The notes: generated by a model from the letters alone, not told the origin. Positions 52,488 through 61,486 are shown, counted from the first letter of the stretch. The stretch is DNA of 64,000 nucleotides from Lachnospiraceae bacterium (GCA_017461045.1 JAFTZJ010000022.1:31929-95928); one strand, 5' to 3'. A program made the numbers and translations.

Positions 52488-54593
52488 ATGGACTTAAGTC
52501 AATATTTGGAAATATTTATTGATGAAACAAAAGAACACTTACAGACATTAAATGATCAGGTTTTGATCATGGAACAGGATCCGGACAATACGGATACAGT
52601 AAATGAAATTTTCCGTGCTGCTCATTCGTTGAAGGGTATGGCAGGAACCATGGGCTTCAAACGTATGCAACGCTTGACGCATGACTTGGAAAATGTATTC
52701 TCTGAAATTCGTAACGGCAAGATGTCGGTTACACCGGATATCGTAGATGTTGTATTTAAGAGTTTAGATGCTTTAGAGAATTATCTTGCCAATATTCAGG
52801 AATCTGCTGATGAGGGAACGGAAGATAATGAAGAAATTATTAACCTTCTGAATGCAATTATGGATGGCGGTGTAAGACAGCCGGATATTCCGGATGAATT
52901 GGATGAGACTGTACCGATTGCAACAGCGGCACCTGCAGAAGCAGTTCCGGCTGCAGATGGTGTGGATAAGCGTAAGTTCCTTCAACTTCCGGTTGCTGAA
53001 TTTGAAATTAATGCAATGACAGAAGCCGTTGCAAATGGAATGAATGTCTATGGTGCAACCGTATATATACAGGAATCATGTATTTTGAAGGCGGCAAGAG
53101 CATTCTTAGTTTTCAAAGGAATTGAGTCGGTTGGTGAGGTAATTAAGTCTGAACCAAGTGTACAAGATATTGAGGATGAACGTTTTGATTTTGACTTCAG
53201 TTTGTTTATTATTTCGGATAAACCGATAGAGCAGGTGCAGAAAGTAATTGCAAACGTTTCTGAAATTGAAGAAGTTGTTATCGAACCGTATACTCCGGGA
53301 AGTGCTGTAACGCAGGTTGCAACACCAGTTGTTGAAGAAAAAATTGAAACACCGGTTGTTGAGGAGACAAAGTCAGAAGCATCAAAGGAAAGTGCTCCGG
53401 AAAAGAAAAAGACAAATGATACTAAGAAAAAGCCGGTTGTTAACCGTTCTGTACGTGTAGATATTGAGAAGTTAGATGATTTAATGAATCTGGTAAGTGA
53501 GTTGATTATTGCCAAGAATGGTTTGGTATCAGCAAATGCTTATGAAGAACATGGACAGGCACAGCAGTTTAACGAGCAGATTGAGTACTTAGAGAGAATC
53601 ACTACCAATCTTCATGAGTCAGTTATGAAGGTTCGAATGGTTCCGATTGAAAGTGTTGTAAACCGTTTCCCTCGTATGATTCGTGATTTATCAAAGAAGT
53701 TAAACAAGGAAATGGAATTAATCATGACTGGTGAAGAAACAGAATTGGATCGTACCGTTATTGATGAAATCGGTGATCCATTAATGCATATGCTTCGTAA
53801 TGCAGCAGATCATGGTTTGGAACCAACCTTAGATCGTATTAAGAAGGGTAAACCACAGGTTGGTACCATTCGTCTGAATGCTTACCAGGATGGTAATAAT
53901 GTAACTATCGAAGTAAGCGATGATGGTGGCGGCGTTGATGTTGAGAAGGTAAAAGCTTCTGCAATTCGTAAGGGTGCTATCAGTGAAGAACAGGCTGAAA
54001 TGATGTCAGATAAAGAAGCAATTGATTTGTTATTCCAACCGGCATTCTCAACAGCAGAAAAGGTTTCCGATGTATCCGGACGTGGTGTTGGTTTGGATGT
54101 TGTTAAGAGTAAGATTGAAGGCTTAGGCGGTGATGTTGTTGTAAGTACTGTTTTAGGAGAGGGTACTACCTTTACTGTAAGACTTCCATTAACACTTGCA
54201 ATTATTCAGGCTTTGATGGTTGAAATTCAAGATGAAAAGTATGCAATTCCATTAAATTCAATTGTTGGTATTGAAGACATTATGGTTGACGAAGTGAAAT
54301 TAGTTCAGAATAAAGAAGTAATTAACCTTCGTGGAACTGTAATTCCATTGGTTCGATTGGATCAGATGCTTGATTTGGAACCAAGTGAGTCAGATAGTGA
54401 AAGTTTGGTTGTTGTAGTTGTCAAGAAGGGCGACAAGCAGGCCGGACTTGTAATTGATAACTTGATTGGACAGCAGGAAATCGTTATTAAGCCTTTAGGT
54501 AAGTACATTTACATTCATAAGATGTTTAGTGGTGCTACTATTCTTGGTGACGGTGAAGTTGCATTAATTATTGATGCAAATACTTTGGTTTAG
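52488..54593 (+). CDS. cheA: Chemotaxis histidine kinase CheA
   Basis: A 701-residue kinase. The P1 domain phospho-site is His46 in AAHSLKGMAG. P2 (CheY/CheB binding, ~160-270) is followed by a Lys/Glu-rich linker, the P3 dimerisation domain (~320-380; VDIEKLDDLMNLVSELIIAKN) and P4 with N-box HMLRNAADHGLE, VSDDGGGVD and GRGVGLDVV. P5, a CheW-like domain, ends the protein. It begins immediately after cheB. Confidence 0.97.
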   Translation: MDLSQYLEIFIDETKEHLQTLNDQVLIMEQDPDNTDTVNEIFRAAHSLKGMAGTMGFKRMQRLTHDLENVFSEIRNGKMSVTPDIVDVVFKSLDALENYLANIQESADEGTEDNEEIINLLNAIMDGGVRQPDIPDELDETVPIATAAPAEAVPAADGVDKRKFLQLPVAEFEINAMTEAVANGMNVYGATVYIQESCILKAARAFLVFKGIESVGEVIKSEPSVQDIEDERFDFDFSLFIISDKPIEQVQKVIANVSEIEEVVIEPYTPGSAVTQVATPVVEEKIETPVVEETKSEASKESAPEKKKTNDTKKKPVVNRSVRVDIEKLDDLMNLVSELIIAKNGLVSANAYEEHGQAQQFNEQIEYLERITTNLHESVMKVRMVPIESVVNRFPRMIRDLSKKLNKEMELIMTGEETELDRTVIDEIGDPLMHMLRNAADHGLEPTLDRIKKGKPQVGTIRLNAYQDGNNVTIEVSDDGGGVDVEKVKASAIRKGAISEEQAEMMSDKEAIDLLFQPAFSTAEKVSDVSGRGVGLDVVKSKIEGLGGDVVVSTVLGEGTTFTVRLPLTLAIIQALMVEIQDEKYAIPLNSIVGIEDIMVDEVKLVQNKEVINLRGTVIPLVRLDQMLDLEPSESDSESLVVVVVKKGDKQAGLVIDNLIGQQEIVIKPLGKYIYIHKMFSGATILGDGEVALIIDANTLV

Positions 54594-54605
54594 GGGGTGC
54601 ATAAC

Positions 54606-55055
54606 ATGGCAGAATTAGAAAACAATGATGAAATCAGACAATACATTGTAGCCAAACTTGGCTGTGAACAATACGGAATTGATATTTCATATGTAGATAA
54701 TATTGTACGTATGCAAAAGGTAACCCGAGTACCGAAAACCCAGCCATATTTTATAGGTGTTATTAATCTTCGTGGTGAAATTATTCCGGTTATGAGTCTT
54801 CGGAATAAATTAGACATGGATGACAGTGCAGTTACCAATACGACACGTATTATTATTATCAAACCGGAAACAGGAGCGTTACTTGGTTTGTTGGTAGATG
54901 AAGTACGAGAAGTTGTAACATTGTCAGAAGAAGATGTAGAGAAGGTTTCATACGACAATGGTCGTGATGATGCTAATTACTATGTGACAGGTGTTGGAAA
55001 GTATAAAGATACATTGATTTCGTTAATTAATGTAAATGGTATTATAAGCGATTAA
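54606..55055 (+). CDS. cheW: Chemotaxis adaptor protein CheW
   Basis: A 149-residue adaptor linking receptors to CheA. The CheW fold shows LGCEQYGIDISYVDNIVRMQKVTRVPKTQPYFIGVINLRGEIIPV in pieces, with NLRGEIIPVMSLRNKL and LVDEVREVV. The ATG at 54606 follows the AGGGGGTG site; a GTG at 54597 falls within that site. Confidence 0.96.
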   Translation: MAELENNDEIRQYIVAKLGCEQYGIDISYVDNIVRMQKVTRVPKTQPYFIGVINLRGEIIPVMSLRNKLDMDDSAVTNTTRIIIIKPETGALLGLLVDEVREVVTLSEEDVEKVSYDNGRDDANYYVTGVGKYKDTLISLINVNGIISD

Positions 55056-55075
55056 GCTGGAACAGGAGGCAGCCT

Positions 55076-55678
55076 ATGGAACGTATGGATGCTACAGAAT
55101 TAGATATACTTACAGAAATTGGAACCATTGGTGCCGGTAATGCAACAACATCGCTTGCAGTTATGCTTGATTCAAAGCTATCAATGAGAATACCAAAAGT
55201 TTCTTTTATGAATTTTGATGACTTTGTTGAGAGTATTGGTGGTGCGGAAAATGTTATCGCAGGTGTTATGAGCAATATTACTGGAGAAATAGAAGGATTT
55301 GTTTTATTTGCTATGGACATCCGCGATGCTCACCGCTTAGTGAACCGGTTGCGTGGAATTGATTTATCAAAAGAAGAAATGTTTACAGATATTGATTTGT
55401 CAGCAGTAAAAGAGATTGGAAATATTCTAATTGGATCCTATTTATCATCCATTGGAACGTTAACAGGAATCAATATTCGTCCTTCGAACCCGGTAATGTC
55501 AATTGACATGGCAGGTGCAATTCTAAGTTTTCCGGCAATTATTAACAGTAGAGAACATGACGAAGTGTTACGCATTGAGTCAGAATTTGAAGGGGAAGAT
55601 TTATCCATCGACGGTCATATCATGTTTATTGCCGATACAGAATCATACATGATAATTAAGAGTCGATTGGGATTATAA
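55076..55678 (+). CDS. cheC: CheY-P phosphatase CheC
   Basis: A 200-residue CheC. The second phosphatase site is intact: E113-x-x-N116 (VKEIGNILIG). In the first, the expected Asn is Thr: E14-x-x-T17 (TEIGTIGAGNATT), so this site is probably inactive. That leaves one functional site, the one reported as the more important in Bacillus CheC. It is followed by cheD, its partner. Confidence 0.94.
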   Translation: MERMDATELDILTEIGTIGAGNATTSLAVMLDSKLSMRIPKVSFMNFDDFVESIGGAENVIAGVMSNITGEIEGFVLFAMDIRDAHRLVNRLRGIDLSKEEMFTDIDLSAVKEIGNILIGSYLSSIGTLTGINIRPSNPVMSIDMAGAILSFPAIINSREHDEVLRIESEFEGEDLSIDGHIMFIADTESYMIIKSRLGL

Positions 55679-55686
55679 TGTGAAAG

Positions 55687-56172
55687 ATGGAGTCAGTAGT
55701 CAAAGTACGGATGGCAGATTATTCAATCTGCAGTGAACCGCAGAAAATTACAACAATTGGATTAGGTTCTTGCGTAGGTATTGTAGTATACGACACGAAT
55801 TCAAAAACGTGCGGTATGCTTCATGCCATGTTGCCGGATAGCACCAAAATCCGCAATAATAGCAATCGTTCGAAGTTTGTGGATACCGGTATGGAAGATA
55901 TGCTTAAAAAGCTGGAACAGGCAGGCGTGAATCGAAAAAGGCTTATGGCTAAGATTGCAGGCGGAGCTAAGATGTTCGATTTTATTGATGATAATGAGAA
56001 CACCAGCGTAGGATATCAAAATGTGCAGGCAGCAAAGCAGGTATTAAAGCAGTTGGGAATTCCTTTGATTGCTGAAGATACAGGAAAGAACTACGGTAGA
56101 ACCATTGTGTTCGATCCGGCGTCAAATGAGTTGCAAATCAAAGCGATTGGTCAAGAGCCAATGGTTATTTGA
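55687..56172 (+). CDS. cheD: Chemoreceptor deamidase CheD
   Basis: A 161-residue cysteine amidase that deamidates receptor Gln and binds CheC. The catalytic Cys29 is in GLGSCVGIVVYD and His46 in GMLHAMLPDS. Length normal. The ribosome site is weak (GTGAAAG just before the ATG), so translation probably depends on coupling to cheC, which ends 8 bases upstream. Confidence 0.94.
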   Translation: MESVVKVRMADYSICSEPQKITTIGLGSCVGIVVYDTNSKTCGMLHAMLPDSTKIRNNSNRSKFVDTGMEDMLKKLEQAGVNRKRLMAKIAGGAKMFDFIDDNENTSVGYQNVQAAKQVLKQLGIPLIAEDTGKNYGRTIVFDPASNELQIKAIGQEPMVI

Positions 56173-56201
56173 CGAGATTTCTGTATAGAAAAGGTGATGG
56201 T

Positions 56202-56468
56202 ATGAAACTAAGGTGGTTAAGACCATTTGTTGTGTTGACAGCGGCATTGATAGTATGTATTAGCAATATCATAGCAAAACGACCGGTAGTAGAGTCACTA
56301 ATATTGTTGTTAGTTGTGATTATTGTATTCTTTATTATTGGAAGTATTGGGACCAGTATTATAGATCATACCATGAATGCAGTTTCCAAGAATGATCCTC
56401 AGGAAGGTGAAGCTCCGGAAGATGAGGAAGAACAGCAGGAAGAAGCAACAGAAGAGTCAGAAACATAA
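56202..56468 (+). CDS. Small two-helix membrane protein in the che cluster (unknown)
   Basis: An 88-residue protein with two membrane helices (~6-24, ~32-54) and an acidic C-terminal tail (PEDEEEQQEEATEESET). No family is recognised. It lies between cheD and fliA. The ATG at 56202 has AAAAGGTG upstream; the in-frame TTG at 56169 overlaps cheD. A partner of the motor or chemotaxis complex is possible but not shown. Confidence 0.75.
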   Translation: MKLRWLRPFVVLTAALIVCISNIIAKRPVVESLILLLVVIIVFFIIGSIGTSIIDHTMNAVSKNDPQEGEAPEDEEEQQEEATEESET

Positions 56469-56486
56469 TGTTAAGGGGTGTATGGC

Positions 56487-57251
56487 ATGGAGGAAGCTAA
56501 GCGCGAAAAACTCTGGGCATCTTATAGTAAAAAACGTGACCCAGCCATAAGAGAAGAATTAATTATGGAATACGTGCCGTTGGTTAAGGTAGTATCCGGC
56601 CGGCTTAGCATGTATTTAGGATATACGGTTGAATATGATGACTTAGTAAGTTATGGTATATTCGGCTTGATTGATGCTATTGATAAGTTTGATTATGGAA
56701 AAGGCATCAAATTCGAAACATACGCCAGCTTACGTATTCGGGGTTCTATTTTAGACCAGATTCGTAAAATGGATTGGATTCCTCGTTCTGTTCGACAAAA
56801 ACAGAAGCAGATGGAAGCAGCAATTTCTAAGATTGAAGCAGAAGAAAATCGAGTTGCTACCGACGAGGAAATTGCAAAAGAATTAAATATTTCAATGGAT
56901 GAGTACTTTAACTGGCAGGGGCAGACAAAAGTAACCAATATTGCGTCCATTGATGAATTTGTGGATCAGGGTATTGAAGTAAAAGCTTTTGATTCTCACA
57001 AGTATGCCAATAACGAACCGGAAAAGGCATATGAGCAGGAAGAGATGAAAGAACTTTTAGCAAGCTCGCTTGAAGGTTTGACTGAAAAAGAACGAATGGT
57101 AGTGTTGCTTTATTACTACGAAGAATTGACTTTGAAGGAAATAAGTAAAGTTTTGGATGTTTCGGAGTCTCGTATATCGCAGTTACATACGAAAGCACTA
57201 CAAAAGATGAAGAAAATATTGGGAGTACATTATGAAATATTAATGGGATAA
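56487..57251 (+). CDS. fliA: Flagellar sigma factor FliA/SigD (sigma-28)
   Basis: A 254-residue sigma factor for late flagellar genes. Region 2 reads EYDDLVSYGIFGLIDAIDKFDYGKGIKFETYASLRIRG in parts, followed by WIPRSVRQKQKQ (region 3) and LTEKERMVVLLYYYEELTLKEISKVLDVSESRISQLHTKAL in parts (region 4 with HTH). Its anti-sigma factor flgM is not seen here. The ATG at 56487 follows AAGGGGTG. Confidence 0.96.
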   Translation: MEEAKREKLWASYSKKRDPAIREELIMEYVPLVKVVSGRLSMYLGYTVEYDDLVSYGIFGLIDAIDKFDYGKGIKFETYASLRIRGSILDQIRKMDWIPRSVRQKQKQMEAAISKIEAEENRVATDEEIAKELNISMDEYFNWQGQTKVTNIASIDEFVDQGIEVKAFDSHKYANNEPEKAYEQEEMKELLASSLEGLTEKERMVVLLYYYEELTLKEISKVLDVSESRISQLHTKALQKMKKILGVHYEILMG

Positions 57252-57260
57252 GGAGTATGC

Positions 57261-58865
57261 ATGGCAAAAAGAAATGGTTTCTTTCGGCTTCAAATTGAAG
57301 AACATGGAGTATATATCCAATTAGTTCCACCATCAGAAGGTGGCGAAGCGATTACAATTTCAGATGTAATGGATTATTTAGGCATGGTTAAAATCACAGA
57401 ATATGATTTGAATGGTTTGAATCGTGTCTTAATTGGTTTGCACGAGCCAACACGGGTGAAGTTATTAAACTCAACCATAGAAGCGGTTAATGAAAAAGCC
57501 AAAATACAGGTATCTGCAGATAAAATGTCAGCAACCATTCGATTGTATGCACCATCAAATAAGGGGAAAACATTTACGAAACAGGAAATTATCGATGAAT
57601 TGCAGACGGCAGGGGTAAAATTCGGTATTATTGAAAAAGTAGTAAATGTATTGGTAGCGACTCCGCTTTATTGTCATGATATTGTTATCGCCAAAGGTAA
57701 AGCGGTTACGGAAGGTTCAGATGCTCGTATTGAGTATCATTTTGAAACCCAACCATTGGCAAAACCAAAACTAAACGAAGACGGAACGGTAGATTTTCAT
57801 CAGTTAAATATATTTACCCGAGTAGAAAAAGGTCAGTTGTTGGCTACCTTAATTCCGGAAAACCTAGGTGAACCGGGCATGGATGTATTGGGCAATTCGG
57901 TAGCACCACATAAGATTAAAAAGGCAATGTTAAAGTGTGGTCGGAATATCCATTTGTCGGAAGATCATTTGCAGATGTTTAGTGATGTTGACGGTGATGT
58001 TAAGTTAGAAGGAGATACGGTATTTGTATCGGATTCTTATACCGTTGCAGCAGATGTGGATGCTTCCACCGGTGATATTGTTTATGACGGCAATGTGATT
58101 GTAAATGGTAATGTTCGTACCGGATTTAGTATTCATGCAAAGGGCGATATACAGGTTAAAGGTGTTGTAGAAGGTGCTGATTTATATGCAGGTGGCAACA
58201 TTGTCTTAAGTCGTGGAATTCAGGGAATGAATCGAGGCAAATTAGAAGCACAAGGGGATATTATTACAAAATTTATTGAAAGTGCTACAGTAAAAGCCGG
58301 TGGTAATGTGCGTTCCGGTTCTATCCTGCATAGTAATATAGATGCCGGAGATACCATTTTATGTGAAGGAAGAAAGTCCTTTGTAATTGGCGGCAACTTA
58401 AGTGCACGGAATTTGATTGATGTAAAAACGATGGGAAACCAAATGGGAACCATTACCAATGTAAAAATCGGTATTGATGCTTCCGTACTTGACAATTTGA
58501 AAGCCATGGAAGAAGAATATGCAGAGAACATTGAAAGTATCGATAAATGTAAGCAGGTATTAGTTTTATTTAAGAAACGTCTAGCAAGTGGTCAGAAGAT
58601 ACCGCCGGATAAGGTTGCAGTTATACAAGCTGCCGGCAATGATAAACAGAGTCTGGAAGCACGACAAGAGGAATTAGAGAAACAGATTGAAGAAACAAAG
58701 TTATTGCTGGAATCTAGCAATAAAGGACGTCTGAAAGTTAGTGACACTATACATTCCGGTGTGCGAATTATGATTGGAAATAGTATGTATGTGGTAAAAG
58801 ATGAGTTAAAATATTGTCAGTTCCATATACGTGGCGGCGAAATCGTGTCCGATAGTTATTTGTAG
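57261..58865 (+). CDS. fapA: FapA-family (DUF342) flagellar assembly protein
   Basis: A 534-residue FapA/DUF342 protein: an N-terminal alpha/beta domain, a polymer-forming beta-helix with repeats (NVIVNGNVRTGFSIHAKGDI; GNIVLSRGIQGMNRGKLEAQGDI) and a C-terminal coiled coil (~410-490). FapA proteins occur near flagellar genes in Clostridia, Vibrio and others; the function is unclear. Starts 9 bases after fliA. Confidence 0.85.
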   Translation: MAKRNGFFRLQIEEHGVYIQLVPPSEGGEAITISDVMDYLGMVKITEYDLNGLNRVLIGLHEPTRVKLLNSTIEAVNEKAKIQVSADKMSATIRLYAPSNKGKTFTKQEIIDELQTAGVKFGIIEKVVNVLVATPLYCHDIVIAKGKAVTEGSDARIEYHFETQPLAKPKLNEDGTVDFHQLNIFTRVEKGQLLATLIPENLGEPGMDVLGNSVAPHKIKKAMLKCGRNIHLSEDHLQMFSDVDGDVKLEGDTVFVSDSYTVAADVDASTGDIVYDGNVIVNGNVRTGFSIHAKGDIQVKGVVEGADLYAGGNIVLSRGIQGMNRGKLEAQGDIITKFIESATVKAGGNVRSGSILHSNIDAGDTILCEGRKSFVIGGNLSARNLIDVKTMGNQMGTITNVKIGIDASVLDNLKAMEEEYAENIESIDKCKQVLVLFKKRLASGQKIPPDKVAVIQAAGNDKQSLEARQEELEKQIEETKLLLESSNKGRLKVSDTIHSGVRIMIGNSMYVVKDELKYCQFHIRGGEIVSDSYL

Positions 58866-58881
58866 TAAGGAGGCGTTGTGT

Positions 58882-59214
58882 ATGATAAGACCGGTTGAGA
58901 TGCAGATGATATTACCACAGGCGAATCAGGTTGGTATGCAGCAACATAATGCAAATCAACATGCCTCGGTACAAAGTGCACAGGGCGCTAATCAGTTGGC
59001 TAAAGAAGTAAAAGAATCGGCGGAAACGATTATTCCGAAAGAAGACCCGGATTTGATGGAGTATCGATATGATGCAAAAGAAAAGGGGAATAATACCTAT
59101 GACGAACAGTTTTTGAAACGTCGTAAAAAACGAGAAGAGTCAGAGGCAAAGGAAAAAGAAAAACAACACTCAAAGCCGGAAGGTGGTTGGGTGAATTTTG
59201 ACATAAAGGTATGA
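58882..59214 (+). CDS. Hydrophilic protein of unknown function in the motility operon
   Basis: A 110-residue protein with no membrane segment and no family recognised. It starts MIRPVEMQMILPQANQVGM, has a Gln/Asn/His-rich stretch (QHNANQHASVQSAQGANQ), then a charged region (KRRKKREESEAKEKEKQ) and a short conserved-looking end (PEGGWVNFDIKV). The ATG at 58882 has AAGGAGG upstream; the open frame continues into fapA but is rejected. It follows fapA by 16 bases. Confidence 0.75.
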   Translation: MIRPVEMQMILPQANQVGMQQHNANQHASVQSAQGANQLAKEVKESAETIIPKEDPDLMEYRYDAKEKGNNTYDEQFLKRRKKREESEAKEKEKQHSKPEGGWVNFDIKV

Positions 59215-59227
59215 CAGGAGATAAAAG

Positions 59228-59902
59228 ATGATTGCAGTATTGATTGTCGCGATTGTTGGTATTGTATGCATAGTAGTAAGTTTTCTGATGGTAAGCCCGG
59301 AGGAGACGACGAATGAACAAGACACTACAGAAGCAGGTACCATCCAGAATCGAATCACAGATGAATATGAATTAAATGAAGAGGAAGTTGCAGTTTTACA
59401 GCGAAAGGTAAGCGAAAAAATATCTAATGATGTAAATGATATTATTTATAATGCGGATAATTCCTTGTCAACAATGACCAACGAAAAGATGATGGCATTG
59501 GGTGATTATGCAGTAACGGTTTGTGATGAAATCGAGAAGAATCACAAGGAAGTTATGTTCTTGTACAGTATGCTGAACGATAAGGAGAAGGAATTAAAGG
59601 AATTAGTAGCAGAAGCTGACGGTAAAGCTAGTGAGCTTAAGAAAGTTAATGATTTAGCTTTGGATGCTTATGTAAATACAGACCCATCCTTAGAGGTTCT
59701 GGAAGAATTAGAAGTGGAAGCACCGGAAGACACAATAGACTTCACTGAGGAAGAACCTGTAGTCGAAGAAGACAACACCAATGATATCATTTTAGAAATG
59801 AAGAAAAATGGTATGAGTATTATGGAGATTGCCAGAGAATTGGGCTTAGGCGTTGGTGAAGTAAAGCTGGTAGTAGATTTGTATCAGGGAAATGCAGGTT
59901 AA
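59228..59902 (+). CDS. SwrB/YlxL-position membrane protein (DUF6115-like)
   Basis: A 224-residue protein with one N-terminal membrane helix (~2-22), an acidic linker, a coiled coil (~70-150) and a C-terminal HTH-like motif (ILEMKKNGMSIMEIARELGLGVGEVKLVVDL). Gene order fliA-this-rpsB matches sigD-swrB-rpsB of Bacillus, and SwrB has the same layout. SwrB promotes assembly of the export apparatus. Orthology is inferred from position and architecture. Confidence 0.8.
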   Translation: MIAVLIVAIVGIVCIVVSFLMVSPEETTNEQDTTEAGTIQNRITDEYELNEEEVAVLQRKVSEKISNDVNDIIYNADNSLSTMTNEKMMALGDYAVTVCDEIEKNHKEVMFLYSMLNDKEKELKELVAEADGKASELKKVNDLALDAYVNTDPSLEVLEELEVEAPEDTIDFTEEEPVVEEDNTNDIILEMKKNGMSIMEIARELGLGVGEVKLVVDLYQGNAG

Positions 59903-59906
59903 GATT

Positions 59907-60491
59907 ATGAAGCGAAAGTATTATATCAGGGGAATTGGTGTAGGAATTCTCTTTGCGACAATTGTATTATTTACGGCGTATAGTGTCTTTGGCGGTAAGA
60001 AAATGACAGATGAAGAGATTATGGACCGGGCAGAAGAATTAGGAATGGTATATTCGGAATCTGCATTGGAAAATCTTACAAAGCCGGCAGACACTCAGGA
60101 AGCGAATGACTCGGAAGCAAACAGTACTAACGATAGTACAGATACATCTGCATCGGATACATCCGATAGTGATACGGAATCTACGGATACAACTGCCGAG
60201 GAGCCAACCACAGAAGAGCCTACAACGGAAGCTACAACAGAAGTAACCACAGAAGCTGCTTCCAGTACATCTGGTGAAGAAGGCCGAATGGTAACCTTTA
60301 CAGTGGTTAGTGGTATGAGTTCTTGGAATGTAGCAACCATTTTACGTGATCAGGGCGTTATTGAAGATGCATCTGATTTTGATGCATATTTAGTAGCCAA
60401 TGGATATTCTTCTAAGATTAATATCGGAGAATACTCCGTAGCAGTCGGAACAGATTATGAGAGTATTGCAAAAATGCTGACTACACGTTGA
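59907..60491 (+). CDS. Membrane-anchored YceG/MltG-like domain protein
   Basis: A 194-residue protein: one helix (~8-29), a Thr/Glu/Ser/Asp-rich linker (~55-120, with TEEPTTEEPTTEATTE) and a C-terminal ~65-residue domain. The domain (VVSGMSSWNVATILRDQGVIEDASDF ... INIGEYSVAVGTDYESIAKML) resembles the LysM-like part of MltG/YceG. The lytic transglycosylase catalytic domain is absent, so this is likely a cell-wall-binding anchor. Last gene of the fla/che block; the ATG at 59907 follows AGGTTAAG. Confidence 0.78.
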   Translation: MKRKYYIRGIGVGILFATIVLFTAYSVFGGKKMTDEEIMDRAEELGMVYSESALENLTKPADTQEANDSEANSTNDSTDTSASDTSDSDTESTDTTAEEPTTEEPTTEATTEVTTEAASSTSGEEGRMVTFTVVSGMSSWNVATILRDQGVIEDASDFDAYLVANGYSSKINIGEYSVAVGTDYESIAKMLTTR

Positions 60492-60529
60492 TTTTATTGA
60501 TATAACGTAAAAAAAGTAGCAAAAATATC

Positions 60530-60558
60530 TTGCATACAACCAAGTGATATGATAAAAT
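60530..60558 (+). promoter_or_regulatory. Extended -10 promoter for rpsB-tsf
   Basis: TTGCAT (60530-60535), a 17-base spacer and TAAAAT (60553-60558), with TGA directly before the -10 (extended TGn). Start predicted near 60565. It lies downstream of the fla/che block, so rpsB and tsf also get read-through. Confidence 0.7.
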
Positions 60559-60568
60559 ACCACTTGGT
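60539..60568. promoter_or_regulatory. 8-bp inverted repeat flanking the rpsB -10 element
   Basis: ACCAAGTG (60539-60546) and CACTTGGT (60561-60568), centred on the -10 hexamer. It could be an operator, or coincidence in AT-rich DNA. Confidence 0.4.
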
Positions 60569-60594
60569 GTAAAAATAAACACTGGAATGGATTG

Positions 60595-60626
60595 CCTGTA
60601 TGGTGCCATTGCTCATGGTAAACAGG
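60595..60626 (+). promoter_or_regulatory. Two-level hairpin in the rpsB leader
   Basis: CCTGT (60595-60599) pairs with ACAGG (60622-60626), enclosing CCAT (60606-60609) / ATGG (60615-60618). It lies ~45 bases before the start codon in a ~105-base leader; S2 autoregulation is a possible role. Confidence 0.4.
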
Positions 60627-60669
60627 TAGAAGAAATTTCAGGAAGATTAAAACCATGGAGGTAAGAAAA

Positions 60670-61401
60670 ATGAGCGTAATTTCAATGAAGCAGTTATTGG
60701 AAGCTGGTGTACATTTTGGACATCAGACAAGAAGATGGAACCCTAAGATGGCTCCATACATCTACACAGAGCGTAATTGTATTTACATTATCGACTTACA
60801 GAAGTCTTTAGGTAAGGTAGATGAGACTTACAATGCAATTAAGAATTGTGTTGCAGAAGGTGGTACTGTATTATTCGTAGGTACTAAGAAGCAGGCACAG
60901 GATGCTATTAAGTCTGAGGCTGAGCGTTGTGGTATGTTCTATGTTAACGAGAGATGGTTAGGTGGTATGTTAACAAACTTCAAGACTATCCAGACTCGTA
61001 TTGAAACATTAAAGAAGTACGAAGCAATGGAAGCTGACGGAACTTTCGAAGTTCTTCCTAAGAAGGAAGTTATCCAGATTAAGAAGGAAATGGAAAAGTT
61101 AGAGAAGAACCTTGGCGGTATTAAGAATATGAAGGGTCTTCCTGATATGATTTTCGTTGTAGATCCACGTAAGGAAAGAATCTGTATTCAGGAAGCTCAT
61201 ACTTTAGGTATTCCTTTAGCAGGTATCGTTGATACTAACTGTGATCCAGAAGAATTAGATTATGTAATTCCTGGTAATGATGATGCTATTCGTGCAGTTA
61301 AGTTAATCGTTTCTAAGATGGCTGATGCTGTTATCGAAGCAAATCAGGGTGCAGATGCTCCTGTAGAGGAAGTAGAAGCTGAGGAAGCTACCGAAGAGTA
61401 A
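60670..61401 (+). CDS. rpsB: 30S ribosomal protein S2
   Basis: A 243-residue S2 with the signature [39 protein letters not shown] and [17 protein letters not shown], ending in an acidic tail ([12 protein letters not shown]). GGAGGTAAG precedes the ATG at 60670. Codon use is that of a highly expressed gene (Pro as CCA/CCT, Leu as TTA). Confidence 0.98.
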   Translation: MSVISMKQLLEAGVHFGHQTRRWNPKMAPYIYTERNCIYIIDLQKSLGKVDETYNAIKNCVAEGGTVLFVGTKKQAQDAIKSEAERCGMFYVNERWLGGMLTNFKTIQTRIETLKKYEAMEADGTFEVLPKKEVIQIKKEMEKLEKNLGGIKNMKGLPDMIFVVDPRKERICIQEAHTLGIPLAGIVDTNCDPEELDYVIPGNDDAIRAVKLIVSKMADAVIEANQGADAPVEEVEAEEATEE

Positions 61402-61419
61402 TCCAATAAGATGAACTTG

Positions 61420-61450
61420 AAGCCTTAGCCTCAATGACTAAGGCTTTTCT
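61420..61450 (+). terminator. Hairpin between rpsB and tsf (attenuating terminator)
   Basis: A 9-bp stem (AAGCCTTAG 61420-61428 / CTAAGGCTT 61438-61446), loop of 9 bases and TTTTCTT. The short T-tract suggests partial termination, which would set the S2:EF-Ts ratio. Confidence 0.65.
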
Positions 61451-61486
61451 TAAGAAAACGAATAAATTTGTATGGAGGAAATGAAA

